Shown: piece after piece, positions 35,928 through 45,575 of the stretch | Layout: each line of letters begins with the position of its first letter | Position numbering within the stretch: the first letter of the stretch is position 1 | Assembly: GCF_001584165.1 (NCBI RefSeq) | Contig: NZ_CP013233.1 | Location: 2,612,620 to 2,676,619, forward strand | Direction of reading: 5' to 3' | DNA: 64,000 bases | Source: Collimonas arenae | Lineage (GTDB): Bacteria; Pseudomonadota; Gammaproteobacteria; Burkholderiales; Burkholderiaceae_D | The notes under the pieces: generated by a model | Told to the model about the DNA's origin: nothing | The model's input: the letters and a program-made list of their open reading frames with translations, nothing else | Database searches by the model: none | Position numbers and translations under genes: made by a program

Positions 35928-37913
35928 TTATAACCTCGCTGCGCTGGATGGGGATGGCATGCTGTCGACGTCGGCCACTTCTCCGGCGCTGCCGCCAAGA
36001 TAGGCTTCGATGACCTTCGGATCGACTTGCACCGCAGCGGGCCTGCCTTCAGCGATTTTCTGGCCGAAATCCAGCACCGTGACCGTATCGGAAATCGACA
36101 TCACTACGTCCATATGATGTTCAATCAGGATAATCGTGATGCCGTGCTGCCTGATCTTGTGAATGATCGCAATCAGCTCCTTGATATCCGGCGCCGTCAG
36201 GCCGGCCGCCGGCTCATCCAGCAACAGCAGTTCCGGATTGAGGCCAAGCGCACGGCCGATTTCCAGCAGGCGCTGCTTGCCGTAAGGCAGATTGCGGGCC
36301 TCTTCAGTCGCCAGATCGGTCAACCCGACAAATTGCAGGATACTGGCCGCACGCTCCCTGGCGCTTTGCTCCTCGCGGCGATAGCGTGGCGTGTTGAAAA
36401 CCACGTCCAGCATATTGCTGCGGAAGGTATGGTGCAAGCCAACCAGCACGTTTTCGGTGGCCGTCATTTCGCCAAACAACTGCACGTTCTGGAAGGTACG
36501 CGCCACTCCGCCCAATGCAATCGCCGACGGCGTTGTACCGGAAATAGTCCGACCGTTGAACTCGACCTTGCCTGAGGTCGGTTTGTAGATACCGGTAAGC
36601 ACATTCATCATGGTGCTCTTGCCCGAGCCGTTCGGCCCGATCAGGCCATGCACGCTACCCTTGACGATATCGAGATTGACTTCATTGAGCGCTTTGAGCC
36701 CGCCAAACTGCATCAGAATCTGTTTTCCGCTCAGCAGCGTAGTGCCAACCGCGCCGCTGCCGCCAGCCACGGCCCAGGTATTTTCTTGACCGGCCACGAC
36801 AGCTTTGGGCACCTGTTTCGATGCCGCTGTCACCCGTTGTCCGAACAGACCGCGCACGAAACCGACGATGCCGTCCTGCAGGTAATACACGACGAACAGC
36901 GTCATCACGCCAAATATGGTGAGCCGCCAATCGGTAATGTTTTCCAGCCGATAGGCAAAAATCGCCATGCCGAGGGTTGCCGCCAACGGCACCGCCACCT
37001 GGCGCGGCGTGCGACGTTTTTTCCATAGCAGGAAAGCCGTCGCAAGCACAGCGACCACCGCTGCCACGGTAGCGATCTGGCGGAACAGGTCAATGTCAGC
37101 CAGCAGGCTTGGCAGCATGACGACGATGAAGGCGCCGATCAGCGAGCCGATGCGGCTTTTACGCCCACCCATGATCACCGCCAGCAAGAACAGGATCGTC
37201 AGTTCGAAGTTGTAGGTGTTCGGCGAAATATATTCTTCCGAATAAGCATACAAACTCCCGGCCAAACCAGCCAACGCGGCACTGATCACGAACGCATACA
37301 CCTTGTAGCGATACACGGAAACCCCCATGCAATCGGAGGCAATCGGGCTGTCACGCAAGGCCTGGAAGGCGCGCCCGAGATGCGATTTCAGTATCCGGTG
37401 GACCACGATCAACGACAACACCATCAACACAGCAACCAAGTAGAAATAGCCGACATCGCCCAGCTGGTATCCAAAGAATGACGGCTTGTTGAGCTTGATT
37501 CCCATCGGACCATCGGTCAGGAACGTCATTTCATTAATCAGGATCTGGATGATAGTGCCGAACGCCAGAGTGACCATTGCCAGGTACGGTCCAGTCACGC
37601 GCAATGCCGGCAATGCCAGGATGGCGCCGAAAATCGCCGTCACAACGAGGCTGGCCGGTGCCGCAATCAGAAACGGCCAGCCCAGTTTGAACACCAGTAC
37701 GCCAGTCGTATATGAGCCGATGCCGAACAGGCCTGCATGCCCCAGCGACACCTGCCCGGTATACCCGACCACGATATCCAGGCCGAACAAGAGGATCGCA
37801 TAGATCAGAATAGTTTCGGCCAGATGGATGTAATACGGATTCGGAATCACTTGCGGAAACAGCAGCAATAACAGGATGCCGACGACAGATAGTGCGAATA
37901 ATTTTTTATTCAT
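35928..37913 (-). CDS. livMG: Fused LivM permease and LivG ATPase
   Basis: A 661-residue fusion. Residues 1-300 are the LivM permease (eight or more helices; GYTGQVSLGHAGLFGIGSYTTG and SDCMGVSVYRYKVYAFVISAALAGLAGSLYAY). A linker with two or three further helices follows (about 300-370), then a full LivG ATPase from about residue 400: QFGGLKALNEVNLDI, GLIGPNGSGKSTMMNVLTG, ARTFQNVQLFGEMT, RNLPYGKQRLLEIGRAL and LLLLDEPAAGLTAPD. Start at ATG 37913 behind GAAGG; a GTG at 37919 is also possible. In E. coli these are two genes; fusions occur in some proteobacteria. Confidence 0.92.
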   Translation of the reverse strand: MNKKLFALSVVGILLLLLFPQVIPNPYYIHLAETILIYAILLFGLDIVVGYTGQVSLGHAGLFGIGSYTTGVLVFKLGWPFLIAAPASLVVTAIFGAILALPALRVTGPYLAMVTLAFGTIIQILINEMTFLTDGPMGIKLNKPSFFGYQLGDVGYFYLVAVLMVLSLIVVHRILKSHLGRAFQALRDSPIASDCMGVSVYRYKVYAFVISAALAGLAGSLYAYSEEYISPNTYNFELTILFLLAVIMGGRKSRIGSLIGAFIVVMLPSLLADIDLFRQIATVAAVVAVLATAFLLWKKRRTPRQVAVPLAATLGMAIFAYRLENITDWRLTIFGVMTLFVVYYLQDGIVGFVRGLFGQRVTAASKQVPKAVVAGQENTWAVAGGSGAVGTTLLSGKQILMQFGGLKALNEVNLDIVKGSVHGLIGPNGSGKSTMMNVLTGIYKPTSGKVEFNGRTISGTTPSAIALGGVARTFQNVQLFGEMTATENVLVGLHHTFRSNMLDVVFNTPRYRREEQSARERAASILQFVGLTDLATEEARNLPYGKQRLLEIGRALGLNPELLLLDEPAAGLTAPDIKELIAIIHKIRQHGITIILIEHHMDVVMSISDTVTVLDFGQKIAEGRPAAVQVDPKVIEAYLGGSAGEVADVDSMPSPSSAARL

Positions 37914-37915
37914 AT

Positions 37916-38806
37916 TCACACCTTCTTGATGGCTGTCTTGCCGAACAGGCCGGCCGGTTTGATCGCCAGCACCAGCAGCAGCAACAGCAATCCCGGCACT
38001 TCCTTGTAACCGGTCGAGATATAGAAACCAGTCAGTGTTTCGGCGATACCCAGGATCAGGCCGCCAACGATGGCGCCCATGCCCGATGTCAAACCGCCGA
38101 TGATCGCCACGGCAAAGGCTTTCAAGCCGAGCGCGGTGCCCATGGTAGCGCCGGTCAGCGTCAACGGCGCCACCAGCACACCGGCAAAGGCCGCCGTCGC
38201 CGACGATAACGCATACGAGAATGTAATGACCATGCTGGTATTGATGCCCATCAGACCGGCGGCGTCGCGGTCATTCGACGTTGCCACCACGGCCTTGCCG
38301 TAAATCGATTTGCGGTTGAATATTTCAACCGCCAGCATCATCGCCAGCGCTCCCAGCACCACCACCACCTGCATCGGCTGGACATTGGCCCCCAATACCT
38401 GGAATGGCGTCGCCGACAAAGGCGTCGGGAAAGTCAGATCATCCTTGCCCCAGATGTTCTCCGCGACGTTTTTGAAAATGATCGCCAGTGCAATGGTCGA
38501 CATGATCCAGCCAAACTCCGATTTGATCTTGAGCGCCGGCCGCACGCCGATCCACTCGACCACCACGCCCTGCAGTGCGCCGAAGACGATCACCACCGGA
38601 ATCATCAGCCAATAGTTGAGATATGGGCCGCCGTGGATGTTGCCGACCAGGCTGAGGCCGACCAGCGCACCAAGCATCAAGGCTTCGCCCTGACCGAAAT
38701 TGAGGGTGCCGGAAGTAGCAAAGGTAAGTTGGTAACCGAATGCGATGACAGCATAGATCATGCCTAGCGCGATACCGCTAAAGACAAGTTGCAGCAGAAT
38801 TTCCAT
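37916..38806 (-). CDS. livH: Branched-chain amino acid ABC transporter, permease LivH
   Basis: A 296-residue inner-membrane permease with about eight helices. Motifs: GMIYAVIAFGYQLTFATSGTLNFGQGEALMLGAL at the N-terminus, and GLKAFAVAIIGGLTSGMGAIVGGLILGIAETL near the C-terminus, both typical LivH sequences. It pairs with LivM to form the channel. Its stop abuts or overlaps the start of livMG. Confidence 0.94.
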   Translation of the reverse strand: MEILLQLVFSGIALGMIYAVIAFGYQLTFATSGTLNFGQGEALMLGALVGLSLVGNIHGGPYLNYWLMIPVVIVFGALQGVVVEWIGVRPALKIKSEFGWIMSTIALAIIFKNVAENIWGKDDLTFPTPLSATPFQVLGANVQPMQVVVVLGALAMMLAVEIFNRKSIYGKAVVATSNDRDAAGLMGINTSMVITFSYALSSATAAFAGVLVAPLTLTGATMGTALGLKAFAVAIIGGLTSGMGAIVGGLILGIAETLTGFYISTGYKEVPGLLLLLLVLAIKPAGLFGKTAIKKV

Positions 38807-38897
38807 GATAAATATCCAAGAGACTGCGCCAAGAGGGCCCGCCAGGAAACTGCGAAAGGCAGTATGGCAAAAGCAACGATGCTGATTGACGCGATAA

Positions 38898-38929
38898 GAC
38901 CAGCCGCCCGCAAGTAGCGAGGGCTGGCC
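38898..38929 (-). terminator. Hairpin between livJ and livH
   Basis: On the minus strand GGCCAGCC...CGC-TACTT-GCG...GGCTGGTC forms a stem without a strong T run, 107 bases after the livJ stop. It may stabilise or partly end the livJ mRNA so that the binding protein is made in excess over the permease. Confidence 0.35.
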
Positions 38930-39035
38930 TCAATCGCAATATCGATATAACGGATTTCCGGCAGGTGGTTGAAACCGTTTCGGGCTGAACCTGCAGCCGC
39001 GACGGTTTCATTCGAGATCTGCCGGACTTATCCGA

Positions 39036-40199
39036 TCACTTGGCCAATATCACCCGGCCACCCTTGACTTCACCAATCACAACCATATTCGGCTTGATTG
39101 CCTCGTGGTCGTCGTGGGTGTAAGGCTTGTTATAGCTGGTGACAACGCCATCAACGGTGGTACTGAGGTTTTCCAGCGCTTCGCGCACCTTGACACCGTC
39201 GGTCGTGCCGGCCTGCTTGATTGCCGCGGCCAGCAGGTAAATCGAATCGTAGCCCTGAGCAGCCGACACCGGCGATGGAATGCGGTCAATCTTATAGGCC
39301 TTTTGATAGGCTTCTATGAAAGCCTTGCGCTTAGGTGTATTGGGGTCCTGGATGAAAGTTTGCGGCATGCGCGCACCTTCGCCATTTTTTCCGGCGTTAT
39401 CGATGAAATTACCCATCGACAATGTCCAGCTGCCGATAATAGGTACTCTCCAGTTGAGTTTTTCCATGCCGTTGGCAATTTGCGCCAGTTCAGGACCGAT
39501 ACCGTACGTCAGCACCACCTGCGCGCCGCCCTGTTTCGCCTTCAGCAACTGGGCAGTCATGTCGACATCTTTCAGGTTGTACTTTTCTACGGCGACCGGT
39601 TTGATGCCCTTGGTGCCGAGCGCGCGCTCCAGATCTTCACGACCGAGCTGGCCGTAGTTGGTCGAATCGGCCAGAATCGCAACCTTGGTGTGCTTTTGCC
39701 GGATGACGGCTTCGTCAACGATCATCGCCGACTGGATCGTATCGTTGGCGGCATTGCGGAATACGTAGTTATCTTTGAATTCCGGTGCTACAAACTGCTT
39801 GGTGACGACGCTGCCGGTGGCCACATTGTCCATCACCGGAATCTTGGCTTCCTGATAGAAACGCTGCGACGCCAGCGCGACACCGGTATTGATAAAGCCC
39901 ACAGTGCCGACCACTTTTTCCTTGTTGATCAGCTCCTGGGCGATCTGTACTCCGCGTTCGTTCTTGGCTTCGTCGTCGCGTTCGACCAGTTGCAACGGCC
40001 GTCCCAACACGCCACCCTTGGCGTTGATGTCAGCCACCGCCAGCTTGACGCCGTCGCGCATTGACACGCCCATCGGTGCGGAACCGCCGGTGAAAGGGCC
40101 TGTGACGCCGATCTTGATCGGCTCCGCCGCAATCGCAGCGGTCGACAATGACAAGGTAACAAGTGCAGCCGCCACATACGCTTTGGTTGTGTAATTCAT
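39036..40199 (-). CDS. livJ: Branched-chain amino acid ABC transporter, periplasmic binding protein
   Basis: A 387-residue type I periplasmic binding protein. The signal ends at AIAAEPIK; the mature domain shows IGVTGPFTGGSAPMGVSMRDGVKLAVADINAKGGV (family start) and QRFYQEAKIPVMDNVATGS, and closes with YLLAAAIKQAGTTDG and HDDHEAIKPNMVVI. It delivers the substrate to the LivH/LivM channel. The ligand could be a branched-chain amino acid, an amide or an aromatic compound; the family is broad. It is the first gene of the liv unit. Confidence 0.88.
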   Translation of the reverse strand: MNYTTKAYVAAALVTLSLSTAAIAAEPIKIGVTGPFTGGSAPMGVSMRDGVKLAVADINAKGGVLGRPLQLVERDDEAKNERGVQIAQELINKEKVVGTVGFINTGVALASQRFYQEAKIPVMDNVATGSVVTKQFVAPEFKDNYVFRNAANDTIQSAMIVDEAVIRQKHTKVAILADSTNYGQLGREDLERALGTKGIKPVAVEKYNLKDVDMTAQLLKAKQGGAQVVLTYGIGPELAQIANGMEKLNWRVPIIGSWTLSMGNFIDNAGKNGEGARMPQTFIQDPNTPKRKAFIEAYQKAYKIDRIPSPVSAAQGYDSIYLLAAAIKQAGTTDGVKVREALENLSTTVDGVVTSYNKPYTHDDHEAIKPNMVVIGEVKGGRVILAK

Positions 40200-40574
40200 G
40201 TCGTCCTCTTTCCTCTGTATTTTTTCTATTGATTGACGCCAGCTTCCGATGCCAGAGCATCTCCTCGCACCGCGCTACGCGTTCCCGCCTGCCGCAAATT
40301 TGTTGCCGTCTGATATACAGACATCCCCAGCATTTCAGGCCACCCTTACAGGTTCCTGACAGCAGCGAGTCTTTCGCAATAGAAGCTATTGGCCGGCGGG
40401 TGTTTCCATAGCATTTGCGAGGATAGGGAATGACGTCTGAGGGCGCGTGGACGACAAAATCGACATCAATCAAACGGCTGGCCACCACGCAATAAAAACA
40501 GATTCGAAGGGAAACCCTGACGAGAAACTCCGATACGGCACATGTCCAACGCAATCAATACAATTGGTTTGGAC
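40200..40574. other. Promoter/leader region of the liv unit, 375 bases
   Basis: No gene is evident. It contains the livJ promoter and leader. GGAAAGAGGACGAC on the minus strand directly before the livJ ATG is its ribosome site. I see no obvious Lrp-type or riboswitch structure. Confidence 0.35.
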
Positions 40575-40607
40575 AAAAAAAATCCCCGGCGAACCGGGGA
40601 TTTTTTT
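40575..40607 (-). terminator. Intrinsic terminator of the cold-shock gene
   Basis: AAATCCCCGG-CGAA-CCGGGGATTT is a perfect stem with a tetraloop, flanked by A and T runs, 25 bases after the csp stop. Confidence 0.9.
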
Positions 40608-40631
40608 GAAGCTTGTACAGCTAGCTATATA

Positions 40632-40835
40632 TTAGATAGCTTGAATGTTGGAAGCTTGCTTGCCCTTTGGGCCAGCAGTAACTTCGAACGAAACGCGTTG
40701 GTTCTCTTGCAGCGACTTGAAGCCGCTGGAATTGATTGCCGAGAAGTGCGCGAACAGATCTTCGCCGCCTTCGTCAGGAGTAATAAAACCAAAACCCTTC
40801 GAGTCATTGAACCACTTTACGATACCAGTTGCCAT
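40632..40835 (-). CDS. cspA: Cold-shock protein (CspA family)
   Basis: A 67-residue OB-fold protein. It carries both RNA-binding motifs: KGFGFITP (RNP1) and DLFAHFSAI (RNP2), with a [10 protein letters not shown] ending. It binds single-stranded RNA or DNA and keeps mRNA unfolded. The copy number in the genome is unknown, so this may be a constitutive paralogue and not the main cold-induced one. Confidence 0.93.
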   Translation of the reverse strand: MATGIVKWFNDSKGFGFITPDEGGEDLFAHFSAINSSGFKSLQENQRVSFEVTAGPKGKQASNIQAI

Positions 40836-41296
40836 TACATTTCCTATTTCAGTTAAGTTGGGCTGTCGCCCGTTAGATCGTTTGAAGCAAGAAAGAAATG
40901 ACAGACTAATACTGCACTACTAGCTCGAATCTTAAACGATGGTCTCATTATACTCGATAAATCCATATAAAACACTTCCATGCAAATAAAAGTTGCGCCG
41001 ATGGAAAGAATCCCGGATTTAGTCGAATTATAGGCGCCTATTTTCACACATATATTGCCCGCCGGGATTTTTCATATAACCAAAACACATAATAAAAGGC
41101 AATTATTGTGTTTTGATAATTAAATCCGCAGCCCTAGAATAGCTTCTTGCCTCGCTCTTTGCGCGCTTATTGCCAACCTTGCCACAAGCCGCTTGTTGCG
41201 CACCTTCCGTGCGCCGATTAGCCAGGACTTTTTCAACCCGACGTTGCAGCGACACCCGTCGCCGCCCCTCCGCTTAGCCTTACACTGGGAGAACAC
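40836..41296. other. Divergent intergenic region with csp leader, 461 bases
   Basis: AT-rich near 40900-41120, with no convincing gene. It holds the csp promoter (leftward) and that of the peptide-binding gene (rightward). A small GGGC-TGTC-GCCC hairpin at about 40860-40871 lies in the csp leader close to the ATG. Long csp leaders often act as thermosensors, but I cannot define one here. Confidence 0.35.
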
Positions 41297-42886
41297 ATGC
41301 TTCACCTTTCCAAAAAGAAAATACTCAACGCCGCCTTTGCCAGCCTTAGCGTCCTGGCTTCGTTGTCGCTCGGCATGCAGGCTAGCCAAGCCGCCGACCT
41401 GAAGATCGGCTTGTATGCCGACGTATCCACGCTCGATCCGCATTTCAACAACATCGCCCCTAATATTTCCTTGTCGTCGCATCTGTTCGACGCATTAGTC
41501 AACGTCGATGCCAACGGCCACCTGATTCCTGGCTTGGCCACATCCTGGAAAGCCATCGATCCGCTGACCTGGGAATTCAAGCTGCGCCACGGTGTCAAAT
41601 TCAGCGACGGCTCGGAACTGACGGCTGAAGACGTGGTGTTTTCGCTAGACCGCCCTGCCACCCTGACCAACAGCCCTGGCCCGTTCACCAGCTACACCAA
41701 ACAGATCGTCAGCAAGCAGGTGGTCGATCCGTATACAGTCCACCTCAAGACCGCTACGCCTTATGGACCGCTGGCCCTGGATGTCAGCACGATTTTCATC
41801 GTCTCCAAGAAAGCCGCACAAAACGCCACTACCGACGACTTCAACACCGGCAAGGCGCTGGTCGGCACCGGCCCATTCAAGTTCTCCAGCTTCAAGCGCG
41901 GCGACCGTATTGAACTGGTGCGCAACGATGCTTACTGGGGCGAGAAATCACCTTGGGATAAAGTCACTTTCCGCATCCTGACTTCTGACGGTGCGCGCCT
42001 GGCAGCCCTGCTGGCAGGCGAAGTCGACGCCATCGAGAATGTCCCGCCGGCGGATGTCGCGAAACTCAAGACCAATCCGCAATTCAAGCTGGCGCAAAAG
42101 ATTTCGTGGCGCACCATCTTCTGGACCTTGGACCAGGCGCGCGACAAATCACCGGATATCACCGACAGCAACGGCAAGCCGCTCGACAAGAATCCATTGA
42201 AAGATATCCGCGTGCGGCAGGCGATTTCCAAGGCCATCAACCGTCAGGCGCTGGTTGAGCGCACGCTGGAAGGCTTGGCAGTGCCTGCCTCAAACATCGT
42301 CGCACCGGGCGTCCTGGGCTATGCCGACACCTTGAAGGTGGAAAAGTACGATCCTGAAGGCGCCAAGAAACTGCTGGCCGCCGCCGGTTATCCGAACGGC
42401 TTCGGCATTACGCTGCACGGCCCCAACAACCGCTACATCAACGATGAACGCGTGGTGCAGACTGTCGCCCAATTCCTGAACCGGGTTGGCATCCAGGCCA
42501 AGGTCGAGACGTTGCCGCTGGCAGTCTATTTCGGCAAGGCACGAGCCGGCGAATATAGCGCGGCGCTGCTGGGCTGGGGTACGCTGGCAGGCGACTTCGG
42601 CTTGCGCACGTTACTTGGCACCACCAATCCTGACACCGGTTGGGGTTCGTGGAACTGGGGCAAGTACACTAATCCGAAACTGGATCAGCTGATTCAGTCG
42701 TCGCTGGCGTCGGTCGACCAGAAACAACGTGAGGATTTCGCGCGTCAGGGCGCCACCACCGCCCTCAATGATTACGCGCTGATTCCGTTGTATCATCAGT
42801 ACGCGACCTGGGCTTTGCGCAAAGGCCTGAAGTACACGCCACGTACTGATGAATTCACCTTTGCATTCCAATTCCACCCTGAGTAA
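41297..42886 (+). CDS. ABC transporter substrate-binding protein (peptide/SBP5 family)
   Basis: A 529-residue periplasmic binding protein. The signal ends ASQAADLKI; then YADVSTLDPHFNNIAPN, TWEFKLRHGVKFSDGSELTAEDVVFS and VGTGPFKFSSFKRGDRIELVRNDAYWG, all typical of the DppA/OppA (SBP family 5) group. It has a GGGAGA site 5 bases before ATG. No permease or ATPase genes are adjacent, so it is an orphan binding protein or uses a distant transporter. Peptide, opine or nickel binding are all possible. Confidence 0.88.
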   Translation: MLHLSKKKILNAAFASLSVLASLSLGMQASQAADLKIGLYADVSTLDPHFNNIAPNISLSSHLFDALVNVDANGHLIPGLATSWKAIDPLTWEFKLRHGVKFSDGSELTAEDVVFSLDRPATLTNSPGPFTSYTKQIVSKQVVDPYTVHLKTATPYGPLALDVSTIFIVSKKAAQNATTDDFNTGKALVGTGPFKFSSFKRGDRIELVRNDAYWGEKSPWDKVTFRILTSDGARLAALLAGEVDAIENVPPADVAKLKTNPQFKLAQKISWRTIFWTLDQARDKSPDITDSNGKPLDKNPLKDIRVRQAISKAINRQALVERTLEGLAVPASNIVAPGVLGYADTLKVEKYDPEGAKKLLAAAGYPNGFGITLHGPNNRYINDERVVQTVAQFLNRVGIQAKVETLPLAVYFGKARAGEYSAALLGWGTLAGDFGLRTLLGTTNPDTGWGSWNWGKYTNPKLDQLIQSSLASVDQKQREDFARQGATTALNDYALIPLYHQYATWALRKGLKYTPRTDEFTFAFQFHPE

Positions 42887-42895
42887 TACAAACCG

Positions 42896-42933
42896 CAACA
42901 AAAAAGCCGCTGAAGATAGCGGCTTTTTTGTTG
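42896..42933 (+). terminator. Intrinsic terminator after the binding-protein gene
   Basis: CAACAAAAAAGCCGCT and AGCGGCTTTTTTGTTG form a perfect 16-bp stem with a 6-base loop, 10 bases after the stop codon. Confidence 0.9.
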
Positions 42934-42996
42934 GAAAGGCATATTCTATGTCCTTGGCCTGCTCGCCCCCAATTACGCCTCATCAAGCTCTGTCCA

Positions 42997-44298
42997 ATGA
43001 CTGCCCCTGCACCGTCCAGCATCGAATCCGAATCCGTCTTGCGCCACCGTCCGTTCACCCTGTTCTGGGGTGCCCGCGTTGCCTCGACCATCGCCAACCA
43101 GATGCAGATCGTCGCCGTCGGCTGGCAGGTCTATCAAATCACGCACAGTGCGTTCGACCTCGGTATGGTGGGCTTGGTGCAGTTCCTTCCCGCCTTGTTC
43201 CTGGCGCTGGTGGTCGGTCATGTCGCGGATCGCTACGATCGCCGCAAAATTGCCCGTATCTGCCTGTTCATCGAAGGTTTGGCCGCCGCGGCGCTGGCCA
43301 TCGGCAGTTATAACGGTTGGCTGACCAAGGAAGCCATTTTTGGCATCGTATTTATCATAGGCGCGACGCGTGCCTTCGAATCACCGACCTTGCAGGCGTT
43401 GGTGCCCGGCTTGGTGCCGGCGCGCCTGCTGCCGCGCGCCGTGGCCTGGTCAGCCTCGGCCACGCAAACTGCAGTGATTATCGGTCCGGCGCTGGGCGGC
43501 TTTATTTACGTACTGGGGCCAAGCGCGGTCTACACCAGCAGCAGCGTCCTGTTCATCACCGCTAGCCTGCTAGTGGCGTTGATCCGTATCGAGAGCGTAT
43601 TGCCGCGGCGCGAACCAGCTACCCTTAGTTCGTTGCTGGCCGGGATCGCTTTCATCAAGAGCCGGCCAGCAATCCTCGGTGCAATTTCACTCGATCTGTT
43701 CGCCGTATTACTGGGCGGCGCCACCGCACTGCTGCCGATCTATGCGCACGACATCCTGGCAACCGGCCCGCTGGGACTCGGCCTGCTGCGTTCGGCACCT
43801 GCCGTCGGCGCACTCTCGATGGCGATTCTGCTGGCGCGCCGACCGCTCAGCAGGAAAGTCGGCCGTACCATGTTCACTGCGGTTGCAATCTTTGGCCTGG
43901 CGACCATTGTGTTTGCGTTGTCACGTTCGTTCGTGCTGTCGCTGGCGACATTGGCGGTGCTCGGCGCTTCCGACATGATCAGCGTTGTTGTCCGCTCTTC
44001 ATTCGTACAACTGGAAACGCCGGATCACATGCGTGGCCGAGTCAGCGCCGTCAATTCGGTTTTCATCGGCACCTCCAACCAGTTGGGAGAATTTGAATCC
44101 GGCGTCACCGCGGCCTGGCTTGGGCCGGTGCACGCGGTGCTGCTGGGCGGTGTCGGCACGGTGGTTGTGGTGCTGCTTTGGATACGCCTGTTTCCTGCCC
44201 TGTTCGGCCTCGATCGGCTGGTCAATCCGGCAACCGCAATCAATCCAGCGTCGTCCTCATCATCTGCGGCCGCGCCAGGAACCTCTGGAACTACCTGA
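42997..44298 (+). CDS. MFS transporter (EntS/MFS_3 type)
   Basis: A 433-residue transporter with about 12 hydrophobic segments. Motifs: FTLFWGARVASTIANQMQIVAVGWQVY (helix 1), GHVADRYDRRKIA (motif A), and RSSFVQLETPDHMRGRVSAVNSVFIGTSNQLGEFESG, typical of the MFS_3 group that includes the enterobactin exporter EntS. It ends with an A/S-rich tail. The substrate is unknown; no siderophore genes are nearby. I start it at ATG 42997, after the terminator. Confidence 0.85.
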   Translation: MTAPAPSSIESESVLRHRPFTLFWGARVASTIANQMQIVAVGWQVYQITHSAFDLGMVGLVQFLPALFLALVVGHVADRYDRRKIARICLFIEGLAAAALAIGSYNGWLTKEAIFGIVFIIGATRAFESPTLQALVPGLVPARLLPRAVAWSASATQTAVIIGPALGGFIYVLGPSAVYTSSSVLFITASLLVALIRIESVLPRREPATLSSLLAGIAFIKSRPAILGAISLDLFAVLLGGATALLPIYAHDILATGPLGLGLLRSAPAVGALSMAILLARRPLSRKVGRTMFTAVAIFGLATIVFALSRSFVLSLATLAVLGASDMISVVVRSSFVQLETPDHMRGRVSAVNSVFIGTSNQLGEFESGVTAAWLGPVHAVLLGGVGTVVVVLLWIRLFPALFGLDRLVNPATAINPASSSSSAAAPGTSGTT

Positions 44299-44477
44299 GC
44301 GACGATGCTGCGGGCGCCTCGTGGCCTGCAGCATCACGGCGTTCCAGCTATACTTCAAGACCCAACAGCTTGCCCCAATGACCAGCCGCCTCGGCGCAGG
44401 TTGCAGAATGTTGCGGACCGGCGGCCGATGTCGTCAAATCATCATTTATCTTAAAGCCCGCCGCAAAGGAAGTAACA

Positions 44478-45527
44478 ATGCAATATCGTGAACTCGGACA
44501 GAGCAATCTCAAGGTCAGCCTGATCACACTGGGCACCATGACCTGGGGCGAACAAAATACTGAGACAGAAGCGCATGCGCAAATCGACCTGGCGCTGGCA
44601 CATGGTGTCAACCTGATCGATACCGCTGAAATGTACCCGGTGCCCCCGCGCGCCGAGACGCAGGGATCGACCGAACGTTACGTCGGCAGTTGGCTAAAGA
44701 AATCCGGCAAACGCGATCAGGTGCTGATCGCCACCAAGGCCACCGGACCGGCGCGTAAACCGCACAATCCGCGCCATGTGCGCGGCGGCATCAACAATTT
44801 CGATCGTAAAGGTTTGACTGAAGCACTGCATGGCAGCCTCGAACGCCTGCAAACGGATTACGTCGACTTGTACCAATTGCATTGGCCGGACCGCAGCGTC
44901 AATTGTTTCGGCATGCAAAATTACAGCCACATCGCCGACGAAGATACGGTGCCGATTGAAGAGACGCTGACCATCCTGGCAGATTTCATCAAGGCCGGCA
45001 AAGTCCGCCATATCGGCATTTCAAATGAAACGCCGTGGGGCATTGCCCAGTTCCTGCGCGCTTCGGAGAAATTCGACCTGCCGCGCGTAGTCAGCATCCA
45101 GAATCCATACAGCCTGCTCAACCGCACTTTTGAAATTGGCCACTCGGAATTTTCCTACCGCGAGCAAGTTGGCCTGCTGGCTTATTCACCGCTGGCATTC
45201 GGCGTACTGTCTGGAAAATACCTGGATGGCGCAAAGCCTGCAGATGGTCGCCTGACTTTGTTCGAACGATTTAGCCGTTACACCAATCCACAAGTCAACC
45301 GCGTGATCGGCGATTACGTCGCGCTGGCGCGCAAGCATGGATTGGATCCGGCGCAGATGGCGCTAGCCTTCGTCAATAGCCGCGGCTTCTTGACCAGCAA
45401 CATCATCGGTGCGACCACGCTGCAGCAATTGCAAAGCAACCTCGACAGCGTGAACCTCACACTGGATGAGGAAATCCTGCACGAAATCGAAGCGATCCAT
45501 CAGCGCCAGCCGAATCCAGCGCCTTAA
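44478..45527 (+). CDS. tas: Aldo-keto reductase (Tas-like)
   Basis: A 349-residue TIM-barrel reductase. Motifs: LGTMTWGEQNTETEAHAQIDLALAHGVNLIDTAEMY (catalytic Asp and Tyr), VLIATKATG (catalytic Lys), LYQLHWPDR (catalytic His) and the NADPH site VNSRGFLTSNIIGATTLQQL. The central HVRGGINNFDRKGLTEALHGSL and the NCFG segment are characteristic of Tas/YajO-type proteins. It reduces aldehydes with NADPH; the natural substrate is unknown. Confidence 0.9.
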   Translation: MQYRELGQSNLKVSLITLGTMTWGEQNTETEAHAQIDLALAHGVNLIDTAEMYPVPPRAETQGSTERYVGSWLKKSGKRDQVLIATKATGPARKPHNPRHVRGGINNFDRKGLTEALHGSLERLQTDYVDLYQLHWPDRSVNCFGMQNYSHIADEDTVPIEETLTILADFIKAGKVRHIGISNETPWGIAQFLRASEKFDLPRVVSIQNPYSLLNRTFEIGHSEFSYREQVGLLAYSPLAFGVLSGKYLDGAKPADGRLTLFERFSRYTNPQVNRVIGDYVALARKHGLDPAQMALAFVNSRGFLTSNIIGATTLQQLQSNLDSVNLTLDEEILHEIEAIHQRQPNPAP

Positions 45528-45575
45528 GGACAAGTTGAACGTCGCCTTTCTCCATTGGGAGAAGGCGGCGACGCA

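Noticed and set aside
39105..40064. Open frame of 319 codons on the plus strand opposite livJ
   Set aside because: Shadow frame; the binding protein on the minus strand is certain.
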